A stretch of 42,968 bases of DNA from Deltaproteobacteria bacterium (GCA_002748835.1 PDTL01000030.1:1-42968), one strand, 5' to 3'; shown: positions 1-9,275, counted from the stretch's first letter. Notes: generated from the sequence alone by a model not told the origin. Numbers and translations are program-made.

Positions 1-96
1 ACTTGTGTCTGTTTCATGGGACCTCCTTTCTGGTCCCTTTTAACAAACCGGACAGTTTATTTGTTCTTGCTTAGGACAGTTTATTTGTTTCTAACA
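1..96 (-). mobile_element. Left-end fragment of an insertion sequence, with the first codons of its transposase
   Basis: A 16-bp unit (GGACAGTTTATTTGTT) is repeated directly at 50-65 and 74-89, and the outward end reads TGTTAGAAAC from position 96 on the minus strand. The same pattern recurs inverted at the right edge of the window: 45-60 is the exact reverse complement of 42910-42925. Multiple short repeats inside TG...CA ends are typical of IS21/IS481-like elements. On the minus strand a start codon at 17-15 (M-K-Q-T-Q...) follows an AAAGGAGG ribosome site, so the transposase gene would read leftwards out of the window. The family assignment is an inference; almost none of the coding region is visible. 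Confidence 0.6.
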
Positions 97-112
97 AGGA
101 TTTCCACAGGTC

Positions 113-141
113 TTGACGAATGCAGCGGATACGCATATAAT
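113..141 (+). promoter_or_regulatory. Sigma-70 type promoter before rlmE
   Basis: TTGACG at 113-118 and a perfect TATAAT at 136-141 are separated by 17 bp. Transcription would start near 148, about 45 nt before rlmE. The promoter lies immediately inside the IS end. Confidence 0.7.
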
Positions 142-191
142 ACAACGCTTTTTTTGATAAAAAAGATGGGGCAGCGCAAGGGCAGGCCGGG

Positions 192-830
192 ATGAAAAAA
201 AAGAGTGGCAGGAACAACTGGGCAGACCACTATACGCGGCAGGCAAAGAAAGAAAACTATGTTGCGCGTTCGGTGTTCAAGCTCAAGGAGATCCAGAAAA
301 AGTTCAAGGTCCTGGCAAAGGGGCAGCGGGTTCTCGACCTGGGCTGCGCGCCCGGATCCTGGATGCAGTATGCGGCGGAGGTCACCAGCCCCTCCGGCCG
401 GGTGGTCGGCATTGATTTAAAAGCGGTCGGCGGTAGTTGGCCTGGGCATGTGGTGCATCTGCAGGGAGATGTCTACGACGCCCTGGCGGATCTGAAGGCC
501 GAAGCCCCGGAGGGATTCAACGCGGTGATCAGTGATATGGCGCCGGCCACGACAGGCATTCATCATGTGGACACGGCCCGTTCCGAGAACCTGAGCCGTA
601 TGGCCCTTGAGGTCGCCGCGCATCTGCTGGTGCCCGGCGGCAATTTTATCTGCAAGATTTTTCAGGGCCCGGATTTCCAGGCCTATGTGAACGATGTGCG
701 AACCCGATTTGAACGGCACGGCATTTTAAAACCCCAGAGCACCCGAAAGGGCAGCCGGGAGATTTTTATCATCGGCCTGGGGTGGAAGGGCGCCCGCCCC
801 ATTGACGGGACTGATGCGGAATTTGTATAA
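192..830 (+). CDS. rlmE: 23S rRNA (uridine-2'-O-)-methyltransferase RlmE (RrmJ/FtsJ)
   Basis: RlmE methylates the 2'-O of U2552 in the A-loop of 23S rRNA during late assembly of the 50S subunit, using S-adenosylmethionine. The 212-residue protein has the usual family length. The SAM motif VLDLGCAPGSW lies at residues 47-57, and the catalytic K-D-K-E tetrad is visible as K30 (SVFKLKEI), D115 (ISDMAPATTG), K155 (CKIFQGPDF) and E190 (KGSREIF). The start is preceded by a purine-rich GCAAGGGCAGG stretch and by a good promoter at 113-141. yebC follows on the same strand after 111 bp, with a small inverted repeat (AATACAA/TTGTATT, 843-861) in between. Confidence 0.96.
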   Translation: MKKKSGRNNWADHYTRQAKKENYVARSVFKLKEIQKKFKVLAKGQRVLDLGCAPGSWMQYAAEVTSPSGRVVGIDLKAVGGSWPGHVVHLQGDVYDALADLKAEAPEGFNAVISDMAPATTGIHHVDTARSENLSRMALEVAAHLLVPGGNFICKIFQGPDFQAYVNDVRTRFERHGILKPQSTRKGSREIFIIGLGWKGARPIDGTDAEFV

Positions 831-941
831 ACGATCACGATAAATACAATGGGTTTGTATTCCGATGGGTTAACTATTAACATTTAAAGAAACACAGGAA
901 CATCCCGGTGCGTTGATCTGCTCACCGGGCAGGGAGGATGA

Positions 942-1691
942 ATGTCTGGTCATAATAAGTGGTCATCCATCAAGCATAAAAAAGGGGCTGCTGATGCCAA
1001 GCGCGGCAAAGTGTTTACCAAGCTGATCAAGGAAATTACCGTGGCCGCACGCATGGGCGGCGGGGATCCTGCCGGGAATCCCCGACTGCGGGCGGCCATT
1101 GCAGCAGCCAGGGCCGAAAACATGCCCAAGGACAATATTGAGCGCGGGATTAAAAAAGGGACCGGCGAACTCGAAGGCGTTACCTATGAGGAGATCGTAT
1201 ACGAAGGCTACGGTCCCGGCGGTGTGGCCATTATCGTGGAATCCCTTACCGACAACAAAAATCGTGCAGTGGCTGAAATCCGTCACGTGTTCACCAAATC
1301 CGGCGGTAATCTGGGCGCCAATGGATGTGTTTCCTGGATGTTTGATAAAAAGGGCCTCATTGTCTGCGACGGTGAGGGCGTTGAAGAAGAGGCCCTCATG
1401 GAAGTGGCCCTTGACGCGGGTGCTGAAGACATAAGGCCTATTGAGGGTGAGCCGGGATTTGAAGTCCTTACCGCACCGGATGATTTCGAGCCGGTCCGCG
1501 ACGCCATTGAAGGCGCCGGCATCGCGTTTTCCTTTGCCGAGGTGACCCTGGTGCCCCAGAATACCACCAAACTGGACGGAAAAGAAGCTGAGCAGATGGT
1601 CCGGATGATGAACAACTTAGACGACTGCGATGACGTCCAGAAATTTTATACCAACGCTGATATTCCTGACGAAGTTATGGAGTCTATGTAG
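942..1691 (+). CDS. yebC: YebC/TACO1 family protein (translation factor / transcriptional regulator)
   Basis: This is a full-length YebC/PmpR family protein of 249 residues. It opens with the hallmark [20 protein letters not shown] and continues with the conserved [17 protein letters not shown] segment. The family was described first as DNA-binding regulators and more recently as factors that relieve ribosome stalling. Sequence alone does not distinguish these roles. An AGGGAGG ribosome site precedes the ATG. In many bacteria yebC sits with ruvC-ruvA-ruvB, but here those genes are absent and the neighbour is the rRNA methylase gene rlmE. Confidence 0.95.
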   Translation: MSGHNKWSSIKHKKGAADAKRGKVFTKLIKEITVAARMGGGDPAGNPRLRAAIAAARAENMPKDNIERGIKKGTGELEGVTYEEIVYEGYGPGGVAIIVESLTDNKNRAVAEIRHVFTKSGGNLGANGCVSWMFDKKGLIVCDGEGVEEEALMEVALDAGAEDIRPIEGEPGFEVLTAPDDFEPVRDAIEGAGIAFSFAEVTLVPQNTTKLDGKEAEQMVRMMNNLDDCDDVQKFYTNADIPDEVMESM

Positions 1692-1697
1692 GCGCTG

Positions 1698-1736
1698 AAA
1701 ACCTGTCGCCGGCGACGCTGCCGGGGGCCTGGTTTT
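1698..1736 (+). terminator. Possible terminator after yebC
   Basis: AAAACC (1698-1703) pairs with GGTTTT (1731-1736) around GC-rich inner complementarity, with CCGGC (1709-1713) against GCCGG (1720-1724). The T-run is only four residues, so this is tentative. The rest of the gap before pntA (1737-1959) shows no recognisable gene or clear promoter. Confidence 0.4.
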
Positions 1737-1959
1737 AGAGAAAAGGGTGACATGATTTAGAAGCTTTGCTATAGTCAGGGCGATTAAGTCTCATTTTAAG
1801 GCAGCGATTGATGGCATTCTGTACGATCCACTTTGGTAACGACGGATAACAGAGATCTTTATTTGTTTTCGACATACCTCACCTGAATCAAACATCAGAT
1901 ATCCCGCACGATCTGCCTGAATACTTTTATTTCATTACCGAAACGAGAGGAGTGATCCT

Positions 1960-3528
1960 GTGAAAATCGGTATCCCCATGGAAATCCATGAAAACGAGAA
2001 ACGGGTGGCTGCCACACCGGACAGTGTCAGGAAACTGATCGGTCTGGGGTATGCGGTCGCCATCGAGTCTGGCGCTGGAGCCGCTGCCGGCTTTAATGAT
2101 GAAAGCTATGAAACCGCCAATGCTGTCTTGGAAGATGCGGCCGGAATCTGGTCGTCTGATCTGGTGCTGAAAGTCCGGCCGCCGTCACATGATGAAGCCC
2201 TGCAGATGAAAGCAGGGGCAACGCTGGTGTCATTCATCCAGCCCGCCGAAAACAGTGACCTGGTCGAGGTGCTCAGGGAAAAAAACATCCGGACCCTTGC
2301 CATGGACCAGGTGCCCCGCATTACCCGGGCCCAGAAGCTTGACGCCTTGAGCTCCATGGCCAATATCGCGGGATACCGGGGCGTGATTGAGGCGGCGAAC
2401 GTGTTTGGCCGGTTTTTCACCGGCCAGATGACGGCGGCGGGTAAAATGCCGCCTGCGACGGTGCTGGTCATCGGTGCCGGCGTGGCGGGGCTGTCTGCCA
2501 TTGGTGCGGCCGGGGGACTCGGGGCTGCGGTGCGCGCCTTTGATACCCGGCCGGAAGTCAAGGAACAGGTAGAGAGTCTGGGCGCGACCTTTCTCATGCT
2601 TGATTTTGAAGAAGACGGCACCGGCGAAGGCGGTTATGCCAAAGTGATGAGCGAGGCATTTATTGCCGCAGAAATGGCCCTGTTTGCCGAGCAGGCCAAA
2701 ACAGTGGACATCATCATCACCACGGCCATGGTACCGGGTAAAAAAGCACCGGTACTGATTACCGAAGAAACGGTGGGGCTCATGAAGCCCGGCAGTGTCA
2801 TTGTTGACCTGGCCGCCGAGCAAGGCGGCAACTGTGCGCTGACCGAGCCGGGAAACGCAGTGGTTAAGTCGGGGGTGACCCTCATTGGGTACACGGATAT
2901 GGTGAGCCGGCTTGCCAACCAGTCCAGCAGTCTGTACGCAACGAATCTATGTCACCTGATGGATGACCTGACCCCGGAGAAAGATGGTGCGCCGGTTTTT
3001 GACATGGACGACGTGGTTGTCCGCGGCATGACGGTGACCACAGACGGTGAGATCACCTGGCCGCCGCCTCCACCTCCCCAGGCGCCGGAGGTCACACCTG
3101 AAGCGCCCAAAATGGAAAAACCGGCCCCTGAACCCTCCGTTTTTCGTGACACCTGGAACCGCTGGTCGCCCCAGGTGATGCCGTTGATCTTTCTGGCTGT
3201 GGGCGGTTTTTTCCTGTTTCAGCTGGGCCGGGTGGCGCCACCGGCGTTTCTGCAGCATATGACGGTGTTTGTCCTGGCCTGTTTTATCGGGTACATGGTG
3301 ATCTGGAATGTGACCCCGTCCCTCCACACCCCATTGATGAGTGTCACCAACGCCATTAGCGGGATCATCGTTATTGGCGCCCTTTTGCAGATTTCAGGGC
3401 CGCTGTTCAGTTTCAAAACCTTTCTGGCAGCCATCGCGATTCTCATCGCTACCATCAATGTCTTCGGCGGATTTCTCGTCACCCAGCGCATGCTGCGGAT
3501 GTTCCGGAAAGGGGGCGATAATGACTAG
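1960..3528 (+). CDS. pntA: NAD(P) transhydrogenase subunit alpha
   Basis: Alpha subunit of the membrane proton-translocating transhydrogenase, which couples hydride transfer between NADH and NADP+ to the proton gradient. It is 522 residues long and, as in E. coli, carries the NAD(H)-binding domain I and the domain II helices in one chain. Domain I has the Rossmann motif [28 protein letters not shown] near residue 168. A proline-rich linker ([12 protein letters not shown]) leads to about four hydrophobic segments after residue 400. Translation starts at GTG with a strong GAGAGGAG site upstream. It overlaps pntB by 8 bp, implying translational coupling. Confidence 0.96.
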   Translation: MKIGIPMEIHENEKRVAATPDSVRKLIGLGYAVAIESGAGAAAGFNDESYETANAVLEDAAGIWSSDLVLKVRPPSHDEALQMKAGATLVSFIQPAENSDLVEVLREKNIRTLAMDQVPRITRAQKLDALSSMANIAGYRGVIEAANVFGRFFTGQMTAAGKMPPATVLVIGAGVAGLSAIGAAGGLGAAVRAFDTRPEVKEQVESLGATFLMLDFEEDGTGEGGYAKVMSEAFIAAEMALFAEQAKTVDIIITTAMVPGKKAPVLITEETVGLMKPGSVIVDLAAEQGGNCALTEPGNAVVKSGVTLIGYTDMVSRLANQSSSLYATNLCHLMDDLTPEKDGAPVFDMDDVVVRGMTVTTDGEITWPPPPPPQAPEVTPEAPKMEKPAPEPSVFRDTWNRWSPQVMPLIFLAVGGFFLFQLGRVAPPAFLQHMTVFVLACFIGYMVIWNVTPSLHTPLMSVTNAISGIIVIGALLQISGPLFSFKTFLAAIAILIATINVFGGFLVTQRMLRMFRKGGDND

Positions 3529-4909
3529 CGGATTGATCAGTACGGCATATATTGCCGCAGGCGTGCTGTTTATCCTTTCACTGGGCGGGCTGAGCAACCA
3601 GGAGAGTGCACGCCGGGGAAATATCTACGGGATTCTCGGCATGACCCTTGCGCTCGGGGCCACGATTCTGTCCAGGGAAGTGACCGGTTATGCGCTTATT
3701 ATCATTACCATGGGCATTGGTGCTGCACTGGGAATTATGGTTGCCCGAAAGGTGCAGATGACCGAGATGCCGGAGCTGGTGGCGATTCTTCACAGTTTTG
3801 TGGGGATGGCGGCGGTGCTTGTGGGGATCGCCGGCTATATCGACCCGAACATGCATTTTGAAGGCATTGAAAAGACCATCCATGAGGTGGAGGTCTATCT
3901 GGGGGTGCTGATCGGCGCCGTGACCTTCACCGGCTCTGTGGTGGCATTTGGCAAGCTTCGGGGAATCATCGGCAGCCGGCCGCTGCTGATTCCTTACCGC
4001 CATGTGATCAATCTGGCTGCCATCCTTGTGATGGCGGGCATCGGCATCCTGTTTGTAGGTGCCGACGGTAAAGGATTTCCCCTGCTGGGACTCATCATCA
4101 TGACCCTGATCGCCTTTGGTCTTGGCTGGCATATGGTCATGGCCATCGGCGGTGCAGACATGCCGGTGGTAATTTCCATGCTCAACTCCTACTCCGGGTG
4201 GGCCGCATCGGCAACGGGGTTTATGCTGGGGAACGATCTCCTGATCATCGCCGGTGCCCTGGTGGGATCCAGCGGGGCCATTCTCTCCTACATCATGTGT
4301 AAAGCCATGAACCGGAGCCTTGCCAACGTGATTCTGGGCGGTTTTGGTACAAGCGGAGGCCAGGTGGTGGAGGGCGGCGACCAAGGGGAGGCCATTGCCA
4401 CCAGTCTTGACGAAACAGCCGATCTGCTCAAGGGATCGAAAAATGTGGTCATTGTTCCCGGTTACGGTATGGCTGTGGCCCAGGCTCAGCATCCGGTGTT
4501 CGAATTAACGGAAAAGCTGAAAAAAGCCGGCGTAACGGTCCGTTTTGCCATTCACCCTGTGGCGGGTCGCATGCCCGGTCATATGAATGTGCTCCTGGCA
4601 GAAGCCCGTGTGCCGTATGACAGTGTGTTTGAAATGGACGAGATCAATGAGGATCTGGTGAAAACTGATGCGGTTCTGGTGATCGGTGCCAACGACATCG
4701 TCAATCCATCAGCGCTGGAAGATCCCAACAGCCCCATCGCCGGTATGCCGGTGCTGGAAGTCTGGAACGCCGGCACTGTGGTGGTACTCAAGCGGAGCAT
4801 GGCCACAGGCTATGCGGGGGTAGAAAACCCTCTGTTCTTCAAGGAAAATACCCGGATGCTGTTTGGCGATGCCAAAGAGACCATTAACGGACTGTTGTCG
4901 GCTGTATAA
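3521..4909 (+). CDS. pntB: NAD(P) transhydrogenase subunit beta
   Basis: Beta subunit of the transhydrogenase, containing the rest of the membrane channel and the NADP(H)-binding domain III. The ATG at 3521 gives 462 residues, the same length as E. coli PntB. An in-frame ATG 180 bp upstream would add a shadow of pntA and is rejected. Many hydrophobic helices fill the first 270 residues. The C-terminal domain carries [10 protein letters not shown] and [20 protein letters not shown], which bind NADP(H). The gene overlaps the end of pntA and is followed by a strong hairpin. Confidence 0.96.
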   Translation: MTSGLISTAYIAAGVLFILSLGGLSNQESARRGNIYGILGMTLALGATILSREVTGYALIIITMGIGAALGIMVARKVQMTEMPELVAILHSFVGMAAVLVGIAGYIDPNMHFEGIEKTIHEVEVYLGVLIGAVTFTGSVVAFGKLRGIIGSRPLLIPYRHVINLAAILVMAGIGILFVGADGKGFPLLGLIIMTLIAFGLGWHMVMAIGGADMPVVISMLNSYSGWAASATGFMLGNDLLIIAGALVGSSGAILSYIMCKAMNRSLANVILGGFGTSGGQVVEGGDQGEAIATSLDETADLLKGSKNVVIVPGYGMAVAQAQHPVFELTEKLKKAGVTVRFAIHPVAGRMPGHMNVLLAEARVPYDSVFEMDEINEDLVKTDAVLVIGANDIVNPSALEDPNSPIAGMPVLEVWNAGTVVVLKRSMATGYAGVENPLFFKENTRMLFGDAKETINGLLSAV

Positions 4910-4915
4910 AAATGA

Positions 4916-4952
4916 TCAGCCGATATCAGACTCTCTCTCTGATATCGGCTGA
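4916..4952. terminator. Bidirectional terminator between pntB and lolA
   Basis: TCAGCCGATATCAGA (4916-4930) is a perfect 15-bp inverted repeat of 4938-4952 around a 7-nt CT-rich loop. On the minus strand it is followed by CATTTTTA, a fair T-tract; on the plus strand only by CCCCTTT. It sits between convergent genes and probably stops transcription from both sides. Confidence 0.8.
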
Positions 4953-4988
4953 CCCCTTTCACGTGAAGTTGAATTTAAAACCTGGGGT

Positions 4989-5007
4989 GCAGGGGATCAT
5001 CCCCTGC
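4989..5007. repeat. REP-like palindrome
   Basis: GCAGGGGAT-C-ATCCCCTGC is a perfect 9-1-9 palindrome, flanked by CTGGGGT and CCCGCCGGAGGC. It lies outside any gene between convergent pntB and lolA. It looks like a dispersed intergenic repeat, but only one copy is in this window, so repetition cannot be shown. Confidence 0.4.
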
Positions 5008-5062
5008 CCGCCGGAGGCAAACGGTTTTTATCCCTTCACAGCCATGATCCGCTGAAAGCCGT

Positions 5063-5761
5063 TCAGGGACTCAGCATCAGGGTTTCAGTACCGGCCGGAA
5101 CCGTGAACTGGAAATCTTGCCGTTTTACCTCGGGTGCCATTTTTACCTGTGAAAACCGGATGAGGGTGCGGTCTTGGTATGCATTATACGTCACCACTTC
5201 CTTCACGGTTTCGCTGCGTCGGTTGATTTTTAGATAGACACTTGAAAACCCAAGGGATCCATCCACAGGGACGAGTCGGAGCACCACGGTTTCTTCCGTA
5301 CTGGTCTCATCTATGGTCGCGTCGAATTGCGATCTTAACCGTTTGATATCTGAAAGAAAACTGGTGCCGCCCCCGCCGCCGAAGTAGCTATCGGCCTGGC
5401 CCATCATGACCTGTCGTTCTGCGGGCCGGTAAATCCATACCGTATTCCCGTCCGTGATGATACTGTAGGGCTCTGGCTGTTCGTATATCCAGCGCATCCG
5501 TCCCGGAGGCGAGAAAAGGGCTTTTCCGCCCGCCTCATCATCAATCCCCATGGCTTGAAGCGTGGACTTCTGGTAAAAATTCGCCGAAAACCCGGACTGA
5601 TACCGGTTTTCCAGACGCGTGAGCCAGTCATCGACTCCTGGTTCAAGGGCAGGCGTTTGTGTTCCGAACGCTGCAACTGTTGATAGAAGCGTTAGCCCGA
5701 TACTGATCATCAGTGTACGGCATCTGCTGGCGCGTGCGCTGTAATGCATCTGATTTCGCAT
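5063..5761 (-). CDS. lolA: Outer-membrane lipoprotein carrier protein LolA
   Basis: Periplasmic chaperone that takes lipoproteins from the LolCDE transporter to the outer membrane. A signal peptide is visible (hydrophobic core TLMISIGLTLLSTVAAFG). The mature part has the family pattern GKALFSPPGRMRWIYEQPEP...ITDGNTVWIYRPAERQVM. The ATG at 5761 is preferred (232 aa) because GGAG lies about 8 nt upstream; the ATG four codons earlier has no ribosome site. It lies 95 bp downstream of the response-regulator gene on the same strand with no terminator between them, so it is probably co-transcribed with the two-component genes. A glycine run (YFGGGGGTS) in the middle is slightly unusual. Confidence 0.88.
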   Translation of the reverse strand: MRNQMHYSARASRCRTLMISIGLTLLSTVAAFGTQTPALEPGVDDWLTRLENRYQSGFSANFYQKSTLQAMGIDDEAGGKALFSPPGRMRWIYEQPEPYSIITDGNTVWIYRPAERQVMMGQADSYFGGGGGTSFLSDIKRLRSQFDATIDETSTEETVVLRLVPVDGSLGFSSVYLKINRRSETVKEVVTYNAYQDRTLIRFSQVKMAPEVKRQDFQFTVPAGTETLMLSP

Positions 5762-5856
5762 GGTCAACTCCATGAAAATAAAAGGGTTTTCATATCCTGA
5801 TTCGGGAGCCTGGTAATTCTCAATTCAAGCCTTTTAACAGGTCTGCAACGGCGCGT

Positions 5857-7230
5857 TCAGGGCATCACTCCGTATTCCTTGAGCTTTTTATGCAGGGTTT
5901 TTCGGGTGATGCCTAAGCGCCGTGCGGTTTCGCTCTTGTTTCCACCCGCAGCGTCAAGGGTGCGGAGAATGGTTTCCCGTTCCACATCCTTGAGCGAGAC
6001 ATCTGCACTGGGCAGCACCGCCTGGGGCGGTGTTTCATCTGCGGGCGGCGCACCGGGTTTGCGTAAAATGGGCAAATCTCCGGCATCCAGATAATCAGAC
6101 CGGGCCAGGATCACCCCGCGCTCGATGGTGTTCATCAGTTCCCTGATGTTGCCGGGCCAGTCATGGCGCATCAGGTGATTCATGGCATCTGGCGTGAATC
6201 CCTGGATAGATTTTTTGTTCTGATCGGAAAACCGGGTCAGAAACGCTTGAGCCAGCACTGGGATGTCTTCACGCCTTCGACGGAGCGGGGGCATTTCAAG
6301 GTTCACCACATTGAGCCGGTAATACAGGTCTTCCCGAAAATTTCCCCGGGTGATCTCTTCGGCAAGATCCCGGTTGGTGGCAGCCACGATCCGTACGTCG
6401 ATCTTGATGACCGATTCCCCCCCGACCCGGGTGATCTCCCGCTCCTGGATCACGCGGAGGAGTTTCGCCTGCATACTCAGGGGCATTTCGCCGATTTCAT
6501 CGAGAAACAGGGTGCCGGTGTTGGCCTGGAGAAAGCGGCCTTCTTTTCGGTGGGATGCACCGGTGAACGCACCTTTTTCATGCCCAAACAGCTCAGACTC
6601 CAGCAGGGTTTCCGTGATGGCCGCGCAGTTGATTTTCACAAACGGACCGTTTTTCCGGTGGCTATTGGTGTGAATGGCGCTGGCAATCAGCTCTTTTCCA
6701 GTACCGGATTCTCCGTAAATCAGAACCGTTGCCTCGGAAGGCGCCACCTGGGCCACGGTATCGAGCAGTTGAATCATCTCGGGTGTTCGGCCGATGATAT
6801 CGCCGGTGTCAAAATGGCGGCCCAGCTCTTCTCGAAGCAGCCGGTTTTCGGCTTTGAGCTTCAGATGATCCATGGCCCGTTCCATGGTCAGCTTCAGGGT
6901 ATCAAAATCAAGCGGTTTGGTCAGATAGTCATAGGCGCCGTTTTTCATCGCCTTTACCGCAGATTCCACAGAAGAATAGGCAGTCATGAGGATAACGGGG
7001 ATCGCCGGATTGAGCTCCTGTATCCGGTCAAGTGCTTCCAGCCCGGACACCTTGAGCATTCGGATGTCCATGAGGATCAGGTCATAGGCCTGCTCCCGGA
7101 CCGCGTCTATGGCCGTGGAACCGTCCTCTGCCTGGGTAATGGTATAGCCCCATCCTTTTATCAGGGTGGCCAGCATGGTCCGGTGGGCCGTATCATCGTC
7201 AACGATCAGGATGGATTGGGCATGGCTCAT
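5857..7230 (-). CDS. Sigma-54-dependent response regulator, NtrC/ZraR type
   Basis: This 457-residue enhancer-binding regulator has the standard three parts. The receiver domain (about 1-120) has phospho-acceptor D55 in LILMDIRML. The AAA+ domain (about 140-380) has Walker A GESGTGKE and the sigma-54 contact loop GAFTGA. The C-terminal Fis-type helix-turn-helix reads GGNKSETARRLGITRKTLHKKLKEY. It follows the kinase gene by 24 bp and is its obvious partner. A GAFTGA-bearing regulator requires a sigma-54 promoter, and two candidates lie just beyond the kinase gene at 9157-9173 and 9446-9461. The target signal is not identifiable from sequence. Confidence 0.95.
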   Translation of the reverse strand: MSHAQSILIVDDDTAHRTMLATLIKGWGYTITQAEDGSTAIDAVREQAYDLILMDIRMLKVSGLEALDRIQELNPAIPVILMTAYSSVESAVKAMKNGAYDYLTKPLDFDTLKLTMERAMDHLKLKAENRLLREELGRHFDTGDIIGRTPEMIQLLDTVAQVAPSEATVLIYGESGTGKELIASAIHTNSHRKNGPFVKINCAAITETLLESELFGHEKGAFTGASHRKEGRFLQANTGTLFLDEIGEMPLSMQAKLLRVIQEREITRVGGESVIKIDVRIVAATNRDLAEEITRGNFREDLYYRLNVVNLEMPPLRRRREDIPVLAQAFLTRFSDQNKKSIQGFTPDAMNHLMRHDWPGNIRELMNTIERGVILARSDYLDAGDLPILRKPGAPPADETPPQAVLPSADVSLKDVERETILRTLDAAGGNKSETARRLGITRKTLHKKLKEYGVMP

Positions 7231-7254
7231 TGATCAGGTGCTTCCTTTTCTTTT

Positions 7255-9093
7255 TTAGGTGCGGATTGCCGGATTCAGCGGCAGGTAAAGGTTAAACGCC
7301 GTTCCTTTCCCTTCACGGCTGCGAACCGTGATCCGGCCGTGCAGTGCCTCGACTATGTTGTGGACAATGGCAAGCCCAAGGCCGGTTCCCGTTGATTTGG
7401 TGGTGAAATAGGGGTCGAAAATATGCGCCAGATTTGATGGGTCGATGCCGGTACCGGTATCTGTCACCCGGATGACGATCTGGCCTGAAGTGGCACCGGG
7501 AAACAGGCCGATGGTCAGGTCTCCACCCTGGGGCATGGCCTCGATGGCATTGAGATAGAGGTTGAGCAGTACCTGACTGAGGCGGTCAGCATCAGTGTTC
7601 AGGATGCAGTCTTCTGCCTTCAGATCCAGATGCCGTTTCACATGAGCCGCGTCCGCAGCGGTGTTGATCAGCCGCAGGGAGTCGTTCAGAAATTCTTGAA
7701 GTGGGATGTCCCTGCAGGTCAGGGTAATCGGTTTGGAGAGCTCCAGCAGCTGGGTGACCACACGGTTCAGACGGTCCACCTCCTGAATCATGATGTCGGC
7801 AATCTCCTGATCTTCCGGAACATCCCGATACCGATCCTTGAAATAGGTGGCAAATCCCTTGACCGAACTTAACGGGTTACGGATTTCATGGGCCACCCCG
7901 GCAGCCAGCTTTCCAATGGAGGCCAGGCGTTGACTTTTGGCCACTTCCCGTTTCAGATCTTTGACTTCAGACAGATCTTTGATGAGAAGCAGGGAGCCAT
8001 GGGAACCGCCGTCCGCATCCCGCAGGACGGACCCGTTGACTTCAAGGGGAACCAGGCGGTTGGGCGCCACTTGGCACTCGATCTCTGTTTCAACCGGTCC
8101 CCTGCGTTCGGGGAGTGACCTGAGGAAGGGTCTCAGATCAGGGGGCATGATCTGGCTCACGCGTTTTCCCGTGGCTTTGGCCGGCTCCAGGCCAAGAATC
8201 CCTTCGGCAGCGGAGTTGATTGTCGATATCCGGTTATCCGGATCCATGGCAATCAGTCCGATGGGCATGTTTTCGACCACATTATCCGAAAAGGCCTTGA
8301 TGCGGGTCAGGAGGGCCCTTGTTGCCTGGTGGTTCTGGACATAGATGAGCAGGATAAAACCGGCAAGGGCGATGGAGAGGAGGGCAGCCCCCATGAGCAG
8401 GGCGCTGCGGGCCTCTTTTTCGCGGGCTGCCTCGATGCCGCTCATGTCAAATCCGGTATAGATAACCAGGGGGTTTTTCAATGGGCTCAGGATGGCCTGG
8501 GGGTGATCGGCATCAGGGCTGGCCCGAAACAGCTTGTAGAACAGCACCTGTGCCTGAACCTGGGGCTGCAGGTGGGTACCGCCTGCGGGGATGAATTCCC
8601 GAAACACCTCAAAGACCCGGCGATTATCCGGGCCGTCCACGATACGGCGCTGAAGCGTGCGGTTTCCCCCCTCTTTGCACGGGGTGATGAAGTGGGTATA
8701 GGTTTTTCCAATATGACCCGGTGAACTGTGTGCCAGAATGCGGCCTTCGGCATCACTGACAAATATATAGACGATGTCCGGCTGCTTGGCGGTCTCTTTG
8801 ATCAGGTTTTGCAGTTGGCGACGACTCCACTGCATGTCCATGCCGATGCGTGTCCCGGCCTCAAAGGAACGGATCAGGGCCGCCCCTTTTTCCATCAGGA
8901 GGCGGGCGCTGTTTTCATTGGACCGCTGGATGTTCTCTAAGGTGCTGAATGCAAATATGGGCAGTAGAATAATGAGGGCACCGATAAATATCCAGGGAAG
9001 CAGGCCTTCTCCGATGCGGGATACAGGGGGGATTTGGCCCGAAGACGGTAGGGGACGCGGGGTCGTTTGCGGCTGTTTGCGAAATCGTGACAT
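7255..9093 (-). CDS. Membrane sensor histidine kinase, ZraS/AtoS-like
   Basis: 612-residue kinase. An unusual proline-rich N-terminus (about 30 residues) precedes a transmembrane helix at about 31-53. An extracytoplasmic sensor region (about 55-228, Cache-like by layout) follows, with FVSDAEGRILAHSSP near its start. A second helix lies at about 229-251. The cytoplasmic part has a PAS domain (VVENMPIGLIAMDPDNRISTIN), a HisKA helix with the phosphorylated histidine in GVAHEIRNPLSSVKGF, and a HATPase domain with DTGTGIDP and TGLGLAIVHNIVEAL. It heads the operon with the NtrC-type regulator and lolA. The signal is unknown; ZraS-like kinases sense envelope stress or metals. Confidence 0.93.
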   Translation of the reverse strand: MSRFRKQPQTTPRPLPSSGQIPPVSRIGEGLLPWIFIGALIILLPIFAFSTLENIQRSNENSARLLMEKGAALIRSFEAGTRIGMDMQWSRRQLQNLIKETAKQPDIVYIFVSDAEGRILAHSSPGHIGKTYTHFITPCKEGGNRTLQRRIVDGPDNRRVFEVFREFIPAGGTHLQPQVQAQVLFYKLFRASPDADHPQAILSPLKNPLVIYTGFDMSGIEAAREKEARSALLMGAALLSIALAGFILLIYVQNHQATRALLTRIKAFSDNVVENMPIGLIAMDPDNRISTINSAAEGILGLEPAKATGKRVSQIMPPDLRPFLRSLPERRGPVETEIECQVAPNRLVPLEVNGSVLRDADGGSHGSLLLIKDLSEVKDLKREVAKSQRLASIGKLAAGVAHEIRNPLSSVKGFATYFKDRYRDVPEDQEIADIMIQEVDRLNRVVTQLLELSKPITLTCRDIPLQEFLNDSLRLINTAADAAHVKRHLDLKAEDCILNTDADRLSQVLLNLYLNAIEAMPQGGDLTIGLFPGATSGQIVIRVTDTGTGIDPSNLAHIFDPYFTTKSTGTGLGLAIVHNIVEALHGRITVRSREGKGTAFNLYLPLNPAIRT

Positions 9094-9156
9094 ACCTACT
9101 TGGCTCTCCGGTTTATTGTGTCTGCATGCGCCGAATTCAGGGCATCGGAAACAATT

Positions 9157-9173
9157 TGCAAAAAAGACACCAG
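9157..9173 (-). promoter_or_regulatory. Candidate sigma-54 promoter of the kinase-regulator operon
   Basis: Reading on the minus strand, CTGGTGTC is followed by T's and then TTGCA, giving GG-N10-GC with exact -24/-12 spacing (GG at 9171-9170, GC at 9159-9158). The -12 element is perfect; the -24 element keeps only TGG. Transcription would start near 9146, 53 nt before the kinase ATG. Confidence 0.5.
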
Positions 9174-9212
9174 CGTCGTTTTATAACCGATTACGCACCC
9201 TGGGCAGGGTAA

Positions 9213-9231
9213 GGATGTAACATAAGTATCC
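9213..9231. promoter_or_regulatory. Imperfect inverted repeat, second candidate activator site
   Basis: GGAT (9213-9216) and GTATCC (9226-9231) resemble the half-sites of the perfect palindrome at 9255-9275. The centres are 43 bp apart, about four helical turns. The centre lies about 76 bp upstream of the presumed start of the kinase transcript. Confidence 0.4.
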
Positions 9232-9254
9232 AGATGGGTTCCGAAGTAGATTGC

Positions 9255-9275
9255 CATGGATACAATGTATCCATG
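9255..9275. promoter_or_regulatory. Perfect 10-1-10 palindrome, candidate enhancer-binding site
   Basis: CATGGATACA (9255-9264), one A, then TGTATCCATG (9266-9275). Fis-type helix-turn-helix regulators bind such inverted repeats as dimers. It lies about 119 bp upstream of the presumed kinase transcript start and about 207 bp upstream of the rightward sigma-54 start, within the usual range for sigma-54 activators. Confidence 0.6.

Noticed and set aside
6163..7233. Long plus-strand open frame (356 codons) opposite the response regulator gene
   Set aside because: It is antisense to a clear NtrC-family gene, has no recognisable domain, and has the His/Gly-rich composition typical of shadow frames.
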